DNA of 64,000 nt, from positions 1-64,000 of the forward strand of contig JBHICC010000007.1 of the NCBI GenBank assembly GCA_046759385.1, read 5' to 3'. Within the stretch, counting starts at the first letter, position 1; each line of letters starts with the position of its first letter. The notes under the pieces are model-generated. The model was not told where the DNA came from. It saw nothing but the letters and a program-made list of their open reading frames with translations, and did not search any database. The translations under genes and the position numbers were made by a program. Below are positions 1-9,118 of the stretch, piece by piece. This stretch comes from JBHICC01 sp046759385. Lineage in GTDB: Bacteria; Pseudomonadota; Gammaproteobacteria; Acidiferrobacterales; SPGG2.

Positions 1-1764
1 TAACATTGCCCACGCGGTTTGGAACGCCGTGCTGGTGCTTGATTGCCCCGCTTGCCTTGAATCAGTGTAAGAGTCGTTGCTTTCGCCCCAGCCGCCGTCC
101 GGGCGTTGGACCCACTTCAACCACTCAGCCGCACGGCGAATGTAAGGCTGCATCTTTGGCTCCCGGGCCTGCTCCAGCGCGGCCAACACCGACCACGCAC
201 CGTAGATATAGTTCGTCCCCCAGCGGCCGAACCAGGATCCGTCCCGCTCCTGCTCGCGCCGCAGAAACTCCAGGGACAGCGCTAGAGTGTCTTGGTATTC
301 TGCCTGATCGAGCTGCGCCAGCAGGGTTACGCAGCGCGCGCTCACGTCGGCTGTCGGCGGGTCCAGTAACGCGCCGTGGTCGGCGAATGGAATCTCGTTG
401 AGGTAGTAACAGGTATTGTCAGCATCAAACGAGGCAAAGCCGCCGTTTCGTGACTGCATCCCACAGATCCACTCCGCCGCGCGTTGGATCGACGCGCGAT
501 AGCGCTCGTCCCCGGCTTGATGCATAGCCCAAGCAACCACTGCAGTGTCGTCGAGATCCGGGTAGTGGTCGTTACCAAACTGGAACGGCCAACCGCCTGG
601 CCTTACGTTCGGACGTGCCTGGCTCCAATCACCCCGCAGTTCCAGCAGCTGACGCAGTTCGAGCCAGTCGAGGGCACGCAGTGTCTGGGGGGTCGGCTCA
701 CCGCCGTTCAGTTCGTGCAACACGAGACACGCGAGCGCAGTGTCCCATACCGGCGACACACATGGTTGACAGTAGGCCGAGTGCTCATTGACCACCAACA
801 ACTTCCGGAGCGCCTCCTTGGTCATCACTCGGTGAGGATGGTCGGCGGTGTAACCCAGCTGGGCGAGCGCCTCATGCGCGTTGACCATCGCGGGAAAGAT
901 TGCACCCAGGCCGTCACTGCCATTCAATCGCTCAATGAACCAGCTCTCTGCGCGCTTGATTGCGTGACGGCGGATCCAGCGTGGGACTAGCGGCTCGATC
1001 AAGCGCCCAATGTGATCCAGTATGAGAAACACTCGGTTGAGCGGCGAGCGAATCGGAAAGTAATGTCGCTCCTCCTCGGGCGGCACCGAAAATAGCTCAC
1101 GAATTCCTACACCGCTCGGATTCTTAGCCCGTGCCTTCACGCTGCAAAGAATAAGCAGCGGCACCAGTACGGTTCGCGACCAGTAGGAGACTTTACTTAG
1201 GTGAAAGGGGAACCATCGTGGCAGGAGGATGATTTCCACCGGTATGAACGGCACACCGCGCCAGGGGATCTGCGCAAAGAGCGCAAGCGTAATCCGCGTG
1301 AACACGTTGCTCCTTGCTGCACCGCCGTGCGCGAGGATCGCGTCGCGTGCCCTCACCATATGGGGGGCGCCTGCCGAATCACCGGCAAGCTTCAATGCAT
1401 AGTACGCCTTGACCGAGCAACTGAGATCAAAATTACCACCGGTGTACAGCGGCCACCCCCCATGGTCGTGTTGGCGGTCGCGTAAATACACCGCGATCTT
1501 GCCCTGCAGCCCCTCGTCGATTTCATCCATGAAATGCATCATTAGAATGTACTCGGCGGGGACAGTGCAATCGGCCTCGAGCTCAAAGCACCAGTAGCCG
1601 TCCTCATGTTGCAAAAAGAGCAGGGCGTCGTGTGCGGTGGCGAGTGCTTTCCTGAGCCTCGCATCCTCGATTCGGGCAGTGGGGGCCCTCTGCCCGTCAG
1701 ACCGCTGCTTTAGCTGCCAATCTGATCGTTTCGGCAGTGTCGGTTCAGGCCCCCGATCTAGCAT
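1..1764 (-). CDS. shc: squalene-hopene cyclase, 3' end cut by window edge
   Basis: Cyclises squalene to hopene at the cytoplasmic membrane, the committed step of hopanoid synthesis. The minus-strand frame is open without a stop from about 1866 to base 1. It contains the catalytic DLDDTA motif (about 541-558) and QW-type repeats such as DGSWFGRW (about 217-243). Near the N-terminus come GYWCFELEADC and AEYILMMHF, and a class-typical ILLPRWFPF segment. The last visible residues, STAFQTAWAML, are the conserved C-terminal part, so perhaps 50-70 residues are missing. I chose ATG at 1764, which gives a normal short N-terminus; GTG at 1851 is also open. It lies downstream of squalene synthase in the same direction, so it is the last visible gene of the hopanoid operon. 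The frame was checked at several points and is intact. Confidence 0.93.
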   Translation of the reverse strand, partial: MLDRGPEPTLPKRSDWQLKQRSDGQRAPTARIEDARLRKALATAHDALLFLQHEDGYWCFELEADCTVPAEYILMMHFMDEIDEGLQGKIAVYLRDRQHDHGGWPLYTGGNFDLSCSVKAYYALKLAGDSAGAPHMVRARDAILAHGGAARSNVFTRITLALFAQIPWRGVPFIPVEIILLPRWFPFHLSKVSYWSRTVLVPLLILCSVKARAKNPSGVGIRELFSVPPEEERHYFPIRSPLNRVFLILDHIGRLIEPLVPRWIRRHAIKRAESWFIERLNGSDGLGAIFPAMVNAHEALAQLGYTADHPHRVMTKEALRKLLVVNEHSAYCQPCVSPVWDTALACLVLHELNGGEPTPQTLRALDWLELRQLLELRGDWSQARPNVRPGGWPFQFGNDHYPDLDDTAVVAWAMHQAGDERYRASIQRAAEWICGMQSRNGGFASFDADNTCYYLNEIPFADHGALLDPPTADVSARCVTLLAQLDQAEYQDTLALSLEFLRREQERDGSWFGRWGTNYIYGAWSVLAALEQAREPKMQPYIRRAAEWLKWVQRPDGGWGESNDSYTDSRQAGQSSTSTAFQTAWAML

Positions 1765-1879
1765 CTGCACATTCACGCTACGATTGGCACGGCTAAACCA
1801 CCCTCTGCCAGAGAGCCCCAGAACGATCCACCATGCAAACGATCTCAACACCGGTCTGTTGTTTCTTTATTCGTCAGCT

Positions 1880-2971
1880 CTAATTGATTGAATAGCGATG
1901 AAAGCGTCGCGACGGCGGCAGCGGTTGAGACGCTGAGGGCGGAAGCCCAGCTGTCGAGATGCTAAACAACAACTTCAGCAGAGAATCGCTGCCGACCAAT
2001 ACATTGCTCGCCAGCATCACCGCTTTCACGCTTCGTCTGGAAATCTTCACGTCCTGCCCCGATGTAAAGGAACGATTGCGATTGATCTTCCTCAAGGTCA
2101 AGACGGCCATACCCAATGCCCACAGGCAAAAACGTCGTATGCCCTTTTCCTTACTCGGAATCAGCAAGGTATAAGCGAGTGCATTCTCCAAGTGTGCGCG
2201 CGCGATGCCGATTAACTTCTCCAGTCCATCGCCGAAAGACTTATCATGGCGCTCCTTCGAGAGATCCTTCAGATCAAAGCGCGATTGTTTAAAGACGTCC
2301 TGCGGTAACCAGCACGCGCCCCGTGCCCGGTCCTCCCAGACATCCTTTAGAATATTCGTCATCTGCAGGCCCTGGCCGAACGACACCGCAAGCTTCATCA
2401 TCTCGTCTCTGTTTTTCTCTATGGTTTTGGAGTAGTCACAGAACAGCTCTGTCAACATCTCGCCAACTACGCCGGCGACGTAATAGCAGTAACGGTCTAG
2501 CTGCGGCAAATCGCTGAGCCCATTAAGATCCTTATTCGCCTGAAAAACCGACATCCCCTCAGCCATGATCGCCACAGACCGACTGAGTATGTCCCTTTGA
2601 GTTGCGGTAAAGCTCTTTGTTACACGAATGACGCGCGGCGTATGCTTAATCAGATCTTGTTCTGCGGGTAAGGTGTTGGAGGAAAGCAAGGGGAACAGTG
2701 CCGAGGCGAACTGCTCCGCTGGCACTTCGCCTTTAACCGTCTTGATGAATTGCCGCGAGTAGTAACGTTTTTGCTCAGCTTTCAACGCAGGCTCGTCTTC
2801 AATAGTGTCCGCGATACGGCACAAGAGATAGGCATTAGCCACGATCCTCCAAAGGCCGGCCGGCAATTGTGGGATCGTCAGCGCAAAGGTGCGCGAAACC
2901 CCTTGCAGGATCTCGTTCTGGTACTGCTCGTCGGACAACGCGCGCTGGTGGATATTTTCTCTTGGCAACAT
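1880..2971 (-). CDS. squalene synthase (farnesyl-diphosphate farnesyltransferase type)
   Basis: Predicted to join two farnesyl diphosphates head to head to give squalene, the substrate of the adjacent Shc. The 363-residue protein has both Asp-rich motifs of the trans-isoprenyl diphosphate synthase head-to-head family: DTIED at 55-59 and DVWED at 210-214. It also has SRTFALTIPQLP near the N-terminus, YCYYVAGVVGEML at about 161-173, and a hydrophobic C-terminal segment. Length and sequence resemble the single-enzyme squalene synthase rather than the shorter HpnC/HpnD pair. The frame is open to 3169, but the ATG at 2971 is preferred because family homology begins there and it clears the upstream gene by 26 bases. 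HpnC, HpnD and HpnE are not visible nearby. A phytoene synthase role is less likely given the shc neighbour. Confidence 0.88.
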   Translation of the reverse strand: MLPRENIHQRALSDEQYQNEILQGVSRTFALTIPQLPAGLWRIVANAYLLCRIADTIEDEPALKAEQKRYYSRQFIKTVKGEVPAEQFASALFPLLSSNTLPAEQDLIKHTPRVIRVTKSFTATQRDILSRSVAIMAEGMSVFQANKDLNGLSDLPQLDRYCYYVAGVVGEMLTELFCDYSKTIEKNRDEMMKLAVSFGQGLQMTNILKDVWEDRARGACWLPQDVFKQSRFDLKDLSKERHDKSFGDGLEKLIGIARAHLENALAYTLLIPSKEKGIRRFCLWALGMAVLTLRKINRNRSFTSGQDVKISRRSVKAVMLASNVLVGSDSLLKLLFSISTAGLPPSASQPLPPSRRFHRYSIN

Positions 2972-2997
2972 TGGTGAAACGCCCCGTGCGGGCCGCG

Positions 2998-4155
2998 TCA
3001 ATCTCCTAATAGGGTCGTCTCGAGGAAATCGTATATCTGCCGTCGCATCGTATTCATCCCAAGCGGCGACATCATCAGGAACGCCATTTTGTGATCGTAC
3101 GGCCAAAGAATTCGCTCGGGTTCGCCCAGCGCTTGCCAAAATGCGGTACGGCCACTCTCCGGAATACACGTATCGTACTCGGCCTCAAACAGAAGCACCC
3201 GGTTCGGATTCACGCGCCCACCGTAAGCAGCCGGGTTGATAGGGTATAACGGCGCCTCCAATTTTTTCTCGAAAATTTCTTCGGTCCATCCCAATCGATC
3301 GAGCAATACGTTACGGGCCTCCTGCGCCCGGCCGAAACAGGTAGCGAACATCTCGTTAAGATTCGCACCGCCCATCGCTAAGGCGCTTGCCGCAATCCTG
3401 GGCTCGTGGCTCGCGATCAGGCCACCAACGGAGGCGCCCATGCTGAATCCAACCAGGCCGATACGAGCTGCATCGATACCTGGTTGCTTTTCGAGCCAGT
3501 CGAGGGCACGTCGAATATCGACGATGTTCACTCTGACACGCTCCACCATGCGGCCGGCCACAGCAATCAGGCTTTGCTCGTCGGGTGCAGAGCGCATAGC
3601 GTCCCAGTCGAAAAGAAAGTCTTTGCCGAGCAGGCGCAATACATTCATGCCGCCCTTGCTGTAGCGCAGCAGGCTTTCAGTGATCTTGCGAGACGGGTAG
3701 GTATGAGTTCCCCAGATCGGCAGCACAACGACAAGTGGCTTTCTCCCGGGGCGCTTACTCTGATAGTACAGTCCCGTAACCTGGTTATTGTCTTGACCGT
3801 TGTCACCCACTGACAGGAAGGAGATTGTCTGAACCAGATACCGTTTCGTCTCGCGCTTCTCGTCAAGGTAAGACTTCAGTGCAATCGGCGACTTTGGGTA
3901 ATTGAAGTCAAAGCCGCTAGATAGCGGTTTTAAGGATGCCAGCCGTTGACTGTCCGTTCCTTCGGCACGCACACCGCCGCCGAGCGCAAAGCCCGCCAAC
4001 AGGGCAATAAATGCCTTGCGCGCGTACAACTCCTTGAATCGAGTGGCCACGGGCGAGGACCCAGCGGCAGCCCGCAGCTTTTCATTGTTTTTCAAGCTAT
4101 TGTTACCACAAATTTTGCGGATATTGTAACCTATGCAGTGGGACCGGTCAGCCAC
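2998..4155 (-). CDS. exported alpha/beta hydrolase in the hopanoid operon
   Basis: Alpha/beta-hydrolase fold protein of the dienelactone-hydrolase-like group; its substrate is unknown. The nucleophile elbow GFSMGA (Ser about 238), an acid in EAEYDTCIPE (Asp about 328) and a His in DHKMAF (about 355) form a plausible catalytic triad. Residues about 44-65 (ARKAFIALLAGFALGGGVRA) look like a signal peptide, so it should act in the periplasm. The GTG at 4155 has a GAAAGG ribosome site but gives an unusually long 45-residue lead before the hydrophobic core. A GTG at about residue 36 is an alternative. It sits between hpnB (30 bases upstream) and squalene synthase (26 bases downstream), so co-transcription is likely. 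No known hopanoid step is assigned to such an enzyme; a role in ester or lipid handling is inference only. Confidence 0.75.
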   Translation of the reverse strand: MADRSHCIGYNIRKICGNNSLKNNEKLRAAAGSSPVATRFKELYARKAFIALLAGFALGGGVRAEGTDSQRLASLKPLSSGFDFNYPKSPIALKSYLDEKRETKRYLVQTISFLSVGDNGQDNNQVTGLYYQSKRPGRKPLVVVLPIWGTHTYPSRKITESLLRYSKGGMNVLRLLGKDFLFDWDAMRSAPDEQSLIAVAGRMVERVRVNIVDIRRALDWLEKQPGIDAARIGLVGFSMGASVGGLIASHEPRIAASALAMGGANLNEMFATCFGRAQEARNVLLDRLGWTEEIFEKKLEAPLYPINPAAYGGRVNPNRVLLFEAEYDTCIPESGRTAFWQALGEPERILWPYDHKMAFLMMSPLGMNTMRRQIYDFLETTLLGD

Positions 4156-4185
4156 CCAAAGCCTTTCAAGGTCGCCACGGCGCGA

Positions 4186-5322
4186 TCAATATCCCTTAGA
4201 ATCAAGGTCCTTGCGATACGTGCGTCCGCGCCATTGCGAGCGTTGGCCGCGCCAATAGCGTATAGCCGAGGTCCACGTCATCCCCAAGTAGAGCGTCCCG
4301 ATGAGTGGCAACGCCGCGGCCCAGGCGTAAGACCGATCATAGTATCGCAGTATCGGCAGATACGAGATCGTCATCCCCGCGAGTGCTAGCGCCGAGGCGA
4401 CGCGGGCGCCAGTATTCGGCAACGCCAGACCGATTAGCGGCAGACAGAACGCGATGGCCAGCACGGCCGTGCAGACCGAGAGCAATACGGAAGAGTAATG
4501 CAACTGCGTATACGCGGTCCGGGCGATCATATTCCAAATGTTCGCAAGGGTGTCGTACGCGCGAATACTGTGCGCCGAGCGGGTCAGCCCTACCCACGTC
4601 TTGTGCCCTTGGCGCTTCATGCATCTGGCGAGTTCACAGTCATCGATTAACGCCCCCCGCAACGTCTCAAATCCCCCCATGTGCTCGATCATGGCGGTTC
4701 TCAGCAAGATGCAGCCGCCGGCAGCCGCCGCTACCCTGTGCCGAGGGTCGTTGGCAAGTGCGAACGGGTACAGCATTTTGAAAAAATAGACAAACGCTGG
4801 CATCAAGAGCTTTCCCCAGAAGGTGCTCATGCGCAGGGTTGCCATTAGCGAGACAAGGTCGAGGCGATCGTGCTCGAGCTTCCGTCGAAGACTCACCAAT
4901 AGCCCAGGCGCCAGTACGATATCGGCGTCCAACAGCAGAGTAAGCGCCCGAGTCGAGTGAGCGCGGCCCTGCTCAAGCGCCCAGAGCTTCCCGGTCCAGC
5001 CGCTGGGCAGCGGCTCGCCTCGGATGACACGCAGGTCATGGCCTCCTATATCGCGCACGATGTTTGCGGTACCGTCGGTCGATCGATCATCGACAACGAT
5101 CACGCGCAAACTTCGTCCCTGCGCGCTCAGCGCCCGCAGGGCGTGGCTAATCGTGGCCGCCTCATTGCGGGCAGGAATCAGAACGGTGATATCGCTTAGG
5201 TCGGCCTCCGGGGGTGTAGCTGCGGCATCCAGCGCCTCACGTACGCGCCACGGCTGCCAAGGCAGGAACAGAATACTCGCCCAGAGCAGTATGCTCGGGA
5301 GGGCGAGCCATAACCAGAGCAT
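4186..5322 (-). CDS. hpnB: hopanoid-associated glycosyltransferase HpnB
   Basis: Family 2 glycosyltransferase of the hopene-associated HpnB type, 378 residues. An N-terminal membrane helix (about 3-22) precedes the GT-A domain. That domain has LIPARNEAATI, VVDDRSTDGT and the metal-binding LLLDADIV, then GALIDDCELARCMKRQG. Three or four C-terminal membrane helices follow (about 280-365). It is thought to work on hopanoid head groups at the inner membrane, but its precise sugar donor is not established in the family. The ATG directly follows the hpnH stop (TAG then ATG, no spacer), implying translational coupling. Orientation and neighbours (hpnH, squalene synthase, shc) fit a hopanoid operon. 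Confidence 0.88.
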   Translation of the reverse strand: MLWLWLALPSILLWASILFLPWQPWRVREALDAAATPPEADLSDITVLIPARNEAATISHALRALSAQGRSLRVIVVDDRSTDGTANIVRDIGGHDLRVIRGEPLPSGWTGKLWALEQGRAHSTRALTLLLDADIVLAPGLLVSLRRKLEHDRLDLVSLMATLRMSTFWGKLLMPAFVYFFKMLYPFALANDPRHRVAAAAGGCILLRTAMIEHMGGFETLRGALIDDCELARCMKRQGHKTWVGLTRSAHSIRAYDTLANIWNMIARTAYTQLHYSSVLLSVCTAVLAIAFCLPLIGLALPNTGARVASALALAGMTISYLPILRYYDRSYAWAAALPLIGTLYLGMTWTSAIRYWRGQRSQWRGRTYRKDLDSKGY

Positions 5323-6447
5323 CTAGGCCGCGCGTTCCTCGTGCCCCGGATCCTCGTCGTCCGAATCGAACGTCGCAACGTGGCCCGGGGGTGGATCTGG
5401 GTAGGTAACTGGTAACTCGGGTGCCATTGGGCCCTCCGTTCGCGGACCACGGAAGAACACTTTCAAGGCGTTGAGTGGGTGCGCGAAAGTATCGTTGACC
5501 GCCGTCGGCTCATAACCACAGTGAACCATGCAATTGGCGCATTTGGGATTGCGCCCGTTTCCGTAGCTGTCCCAGTCGGTCTCCTCGATCAGTTCCTTGA
5601 AGCTGGCGGCATAGCCCTCGTCGACGAGCAGGTAGCAGGGCTTTTGCCAACCGAAAACATTACGCGTCGGATTCCCCCAGGGGGTGCACTGGTAAGTCTG
5701 ATTGCCGGCTAGAAAATCTAGAAACAGCCCCGACTGATTGAAACGCCACTTGCGTCCTCTCCCGCGCTTGAAGATATCGCGAAATAGCTGCTTGCTGACA
5801 GTTCGCTGTAAAAAGATGTCTTGCTGCGGCGCGTGCTGGTAATTGTACCCTGGCGAGATAGTCACGCCCTCCACGCCTAGCTTCATCGCGTAGCTCAAGA
5901 ATTCCGCCACCTCATCAGCGGACTCCCCTTGAAACAGTGTGCAGTTCAAGGTAACGCGAAATCCCTTGGCAACCGCCAGCTTCACGACCTCGACCACTTT
6001 GTCGAACACCCCGTCACGGCAGACCGACGCATCGTGTCGTTCACGATTACCGTCGAGATGGATCGAAAATGTGAGATAGGGCGAAGGCGTAAACTCGTGC
6101 AACCGGCTTTTCAGGAGCAACGCATTCGTGCAGAGGTAAACAAACTTCTTGCGCGCAATGATCCCTTCGACGATCTCGGTAATGCCCGTATGGATGAGTG
6201 GCTCACCACCCGGTATCGAAACGATCGGCGCTCCGCACTCATCGACTGCGGCCAAACAATCTTCCACGCTTAACCGTTTCTGCAGGATCTTTTTTGGGTA
6301 GTCGATCTTGCCACACCCCGCGCAGGCTAAGTTGCATTGGAACAGCGGCTCCAACATTAGCACCAGCGGATAACGCCGCACGCCGCGTAGCTTCTGGCTG
6401 ATGATATAACGCGCGACCCGATACTGCTGAATCAGTGGTACGCCCAT
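5323..6447 (-). CDS. hpnH: adenosylhopane synthase, radical SAM protein HpnH
   Basis: Radical SAM enzyme that adds the 5'-deoxyadenosyl group to diploptene, giving adenosylhopane, the precursor of all extended C35 hopanoids. The 374-residue product has the [4Fe-4S] motif CNLACAGC (Cys about 38, 42, 45), the SIPGGEPL segment typical of radical SAM proteins, and YLCTNALLL. A C-terminal region with further cysteines (CANCMVHCGYEP) is characteristic of HpnH. Length is normal. It is the first gene of the minus-strand hopanoid operon and is divergent from dxs across a 600-base upstream region. An AAAGGG sequence lies about 12 bases before the ATG. A weak TTGCGG/TATAAG promoter-like pair lies just upstream, so the transcript leader would be very short. 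Confidence 0.92.
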   Translation of the reverse strand: MGVPLIQQYRVARYIISQKLRGVRRYPLVLMLEPLFQCNLACAGCGKIDYPKKILQKRLSVEDCLAAVDECGAPIVSIPGGEPLIHTGITEIVEGIIARKKFVYLCTNALLLKSRLHEFTPSPYLTFSIHLDGNRERHDASVCRDGVFDKVVEVVKLAVAKGFRVTLNCTLFQGESADEVAEFLSYAMKLGVEGVTISPGYNYQHAPQQDIFLQRTVSKQLFRDIFKRGRGRKWRFNQSGLFLDFLAGNQTYQCTPWGNPTRNVFGWQKPCYLLVDEGYAASFKELIEETDWDSYGNGRNPKCANCMVHCGYEPTAVNDTFAHPLNALKVFFRGPRTEGPMAPELPVTYPDPPPGHVATFDSDDEDPGHEERAA

Positions 6448-7053
6448 CGATTATTTGCCCTTTGCTTATAGCCTTTCTGTCACTTCACACCGCAACGTGC
6501 ATTTCTTGTTGCGAATACACGCGCGCTCCGGGTGGGCGAGTTGGCGATCGACCCTACACCATCGGCCCGTAAATTGTCTAGTGGCAGCGCGCGCTGCGAA
6601 TCGTGCGGAAACACGTTACACACTGACCCGCGCCGTTACAGACCGCAGCAACGCGCGCCCACTCTCAGTCCGAAACGACGATCTGCTGACGATTATCAAT
6701 CGGCCACTGGTACCTAGTGGTACCGCAAACCTGCCCAATGGTAAAAGCATACCAAGTGTATGGAAATCCATGTGTGGACCCCTCTCAGTTCCTCACGGTC
6801 GCCGTTCGCACCTTGCGTGAGGGCATCTACACTAAGTGGAAAGAAGAATTTGGCACCCGGGGTCCTATATGTTAGTCCCAGGTCGTAATGGCTGTGTTTC
6901 AGGCACGCGCGTCGCCGATGGGGGCTCGCCGCGGCGTCAGGGTGGCTCAGCATTGCGCCCGACGTGACACCGCCCGATAGGATTTGCCATAATTCTGATG
7001 ATTAAACTAAGGAATAGAAATACCAAGAGCAGGACGGGGGCTAGGAGGAAGTA
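6448..7053. other. divergent intergenic region, hpnH / dxs
   Basis: About 600 bases separate hpnH from the dxs leader ORF. The short open frames here have no ribosome sites or family resemblance. The region contains the direct repeat GGTACC TAGT GGTACC (about 6709-6724) and, at its right end, a good sigma-70-like promoter reading toward dxs. I see no riboswitch or RNA gene that I can name. Confidence 0.5.
6964..6993 (+). promoter_or_regulatory. sigma-70-type promoter for the dxs leader/dxs
   Basis: GTGACA (6964-6969) and CATAAT (6988-6993) are separated by 18 bases. Each differs from consensus at one position. Transcription would start near 7000, about 50 bases before the strong AGGAGG of the leader ORF. 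Placement supports it; it is a sequence prediction only. Confidence 0.5.
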
Positions 7054-7227
7054 ATGAGAAGAAATCGTAGAGACCCACTTCACCTGTGCCCGCGAGTTCA
7101 CCGCGGGCATCCAAGCAAAAGTCTCAGCCATGCAAACGTGATGCCGGGCGATCTGCCCGATCGGTCTCTCGCCAGGTACCATCCGTTGCTGCAGACTGCA
7201 GCGCTCGACGAGGGCAGCCATGGCTAA
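7054..7227 (+). CDS. 57-codon leader ORF overlapping the dxs start
   Basis: A perfect AGGAGG (7043-7048) stands five bases before this ATG, the best ribosome site in the region. The frame encodes a basic peptide starting MRRNRRDPLHLCPR and ending DEGSHG, with no recognisable domain. Its TAA (7225-7227) lies inside the first codons of dxs, whose ATG is at 7220, an eight-base overlap that would couple the two. dxs has its own weaker GAGGG site. It could be a translated regulatory leader, or the SD could serve another purpose. Expression is not shown, and the peptide resembles no family I know. Confidence 0.45.
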   Translation: MRRNRRDPLHLCPRVHRGHPSKSLSHANVMPGDLPDRSLARYHPLLQTAALDEGSHG

Positions 7228-9118
7228 GAAGCATGCATACTCCTTACTTAAGACTATCGATTCGCCGGCAGATCTCCGGCGTCTTCCTGAGTCCAAGCTC
7301 GAGGCACTCGCCAACGAAGTACGCGCCTATCTAATCGAATGTATCTCTCAATGCGGTGGCCACTTCGGTGCCGGCCTTGGGACCGTTGAGTTGACGATCG
7401 CACTGCATTACGTCTTCAACACGCCAGACGACCGCCTCGTCTGGGACGTGGGCCATCAGGCCTACCCCCACAAGATCCTGACTGGCCGACGGGATTACAT
7501 GACTACGATTCGCCAGAAGGACGGATTGGCACCTTTTCTCAGGCGTATGGAAAGCCCCTATGATGCGTTCGGAGCGGGTCACTCTAGTACATCAATCAGC
7601 GCGGCGCTCGGCATGGCGATTGCTGCTGCGCACGAGGGAAGTGGCCGCAGGGCGGTCGCGATCATCGGCGATGGCGGCATGACCGCGGGCCTTGCTTACG
7701 AAGCCCTCGATCACGCCGGTGATCTGAAGTCCGACCTGTTAGTGGTCCTCAATCACAACGATATGTCGATTTCGCCCAACGTCGCTGCGTTATCGAAATA
7801 CCTCGCGCGCGTTCTGTCTGGGAAGTTTTATCGAACCATGCGGGAGAGCGGCGAGAAAGTGTTACGTCACATTCCGCCAATGTGGGCATTGGCGCATAGA
7901 ACCTCTTTGCACGTCAAAGGCATGGTAATTCCAGGCACGTTCTTCGAGGAACTTGGGTTCGACTATTTCGGCCCAATCGATGGCCACGATGTTTCCACCC
8001 TAGTAAAGACCCTGCGAAATTTGCGTTCTCTTAAAGGGCCAAGATTGCTACACCTGGTAACACGAAAGGGCAAGGGCTATGCGCTAGCTGAAGCTGATCC
8101 AGTTAAATACCACGGCGTAACCCCGTTCGACCCGAAGATTGGCATAGTGTCCTCTAAGTCCAAAGGCACGCCGACTTACACGCAGGTCTTCGGTGAGTGG
8201 CTCTGTGACATGGCCGAGCAGGATAACCGGTTGGTTGGAATTACACCGGCGATGCGAGAGGGGTCGGGCCTGGTGGAGTTTTCGAAACGCTTCCCTGACC
8301 GCTACTTCGACGTGGGGATCGCGGAGCAACACAGCGTAACGTTCGCTGCCGGCCTTGCCGCCGAAGGGCTCAAGCCAGTCGTCGCCATTTACTCAACCTT
8401 CTTGCAACGTGGCTATGACCAGCTGGTGCATGACATAGTCGTTCAGGATCTACCGGTGTTGTTCGCAATCGACCGTGCCGGGGTAGTAGGGCCGGACGGC
8501 GCCACACACAACGGTAGCTACGACCTGTCCTATATGCGCTGCCTGCCGAATATCGTCCTGATGGCGCCTGCTGATGAAAATGAGTGTCGCCAGATGCTTT
8601 ACACGGGCTTCCAGCTCGACCAGCCTGCGGCCGTTCGTTATCCGCGTGGAAGGGGCCCGGGCACTGCCGTCGAAAAAGCGATGAAGGCCTTACCCATCGG
8701 AAAGGCGGAGGTGCGCCGACAAGGCAAAGAGATCGCGATCCTGGCGTTCGGCGCCATGCTCACCCCGGCGCTAGAGGCAGCCGCTACGTTGGACGCGACC
8801 GTCGTCAACATGCGATTCATCAAGCCGCTCGATGAGGCACTGATCCTAGAGCTTATGGGTACGCACAACCTTCTGGTCACCGTTGAGGACAATGTTATAG
8901 AGGGTGGCGCCGGTAGTGCGGTAAACGAATGTCTTGCGGCCAATCAGAAGCTGGTTCCGGTGTTGAACCTAGGGCTCCCCGACAGTTTGATTGAAACAGG
9001 CTCGCGTGAGGAAATGCTTGCGGAGGGCGGACTCGATGCTGCGGGTATTCTCTGCGCTATCGAAAAACGCTGCCGTTCACGCGTCGCGCCCAAGACCATT
9101 GCAGCGGCGTCAGAATAA
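7220..9118 (+). CDS. dxs: 1-deoxy-D-xylulose-5-phosphate synthase
   Basis: Thiamine-diphosphate enzyme that condenses pyruvate and glyceraldehyde 3-phosphate, the first and often rate-setting step of the MEP isoprenoid pathway. The 632-residue product has the full domain order. An N-terminal transketolase domain carries VWDVGHQAYPHKILTGR, AGHSSTSISAALG and the thiamine-binding GDGGMTAG with its following Asn (about 151-180). The pyrimidine-binding domain carries DVGIAEQHSVTFAAG, including the catalytic Glu, and the C-terminal transketolase domain follows. Its position opposite the hopanoid operon and close to ispG suggests supply of isoprenoid precursors for hopanoids. The start overlaps an upstream leader ORF by eight bases; GAGGG lies six bases before the ATG. 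The 3' end overlaps the convergent CPBP-like gene by nine bases. Confidence 0.95.
   Translation: MAKKHAYSLLKTIDSPADLRRLPESKLEALANEVRAYLIECISQCGGHFGAGLGTVELTIALHYVFNTPDDRLVWDVGHQAYPHKILTGRRDYMTTIRQKDGLAPFLRRMESPYDAFGAGHSSTSISAALGMAIAAAHEGSGRRAVAIIGDGGMTAGLAYEALDHAGDLKSDLLVVLNHNDMSISPNVAALSKYLARVLSGKFYRTMRESGEKVLRHIPPMWALAHRTSLHVKGMVIPGTFFEELGFDYFGPIDGHDVSTLVKTLRNLRSLKGPRLLHLVTRKGKGYALAEADPVKYHGVTPFDPKIGIVSSKSKGTPTYTQVFGEWLCDMAEQDNRLVGITPAMREGSGLVEFSKRFPDRYFDVGIAEQHSVTFAAGLAAEGLKPVVAIYSTFLQRGYDQLVHDIVVQDLPVLFAIDRAGVVGPDGATHNGSYDLSYMRCLPNIVLMAPADENECRQMLYTGFQLDQPAAVRYPRGRGPGTAVEKAMKALPIGKAEVRRQGKEIAILAFGAMLTPALEAAATLDATVVNMRFIKPLDEALILELMGTHNLLVTVEDNVIEGGAGSAVNECLAANQKLVPVLNLGLPDSLIETGSREEMLAEGGLDAAGILCAIEKRCRSRVAPKTIAAASE

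Noticed and set aside
2972..3169. Upstream extension of squalene synthase to 3169
   Set aside because: It overlaps the hydrolase gene by 170 bases and lacks family homology; the ATG at 2971 fits.
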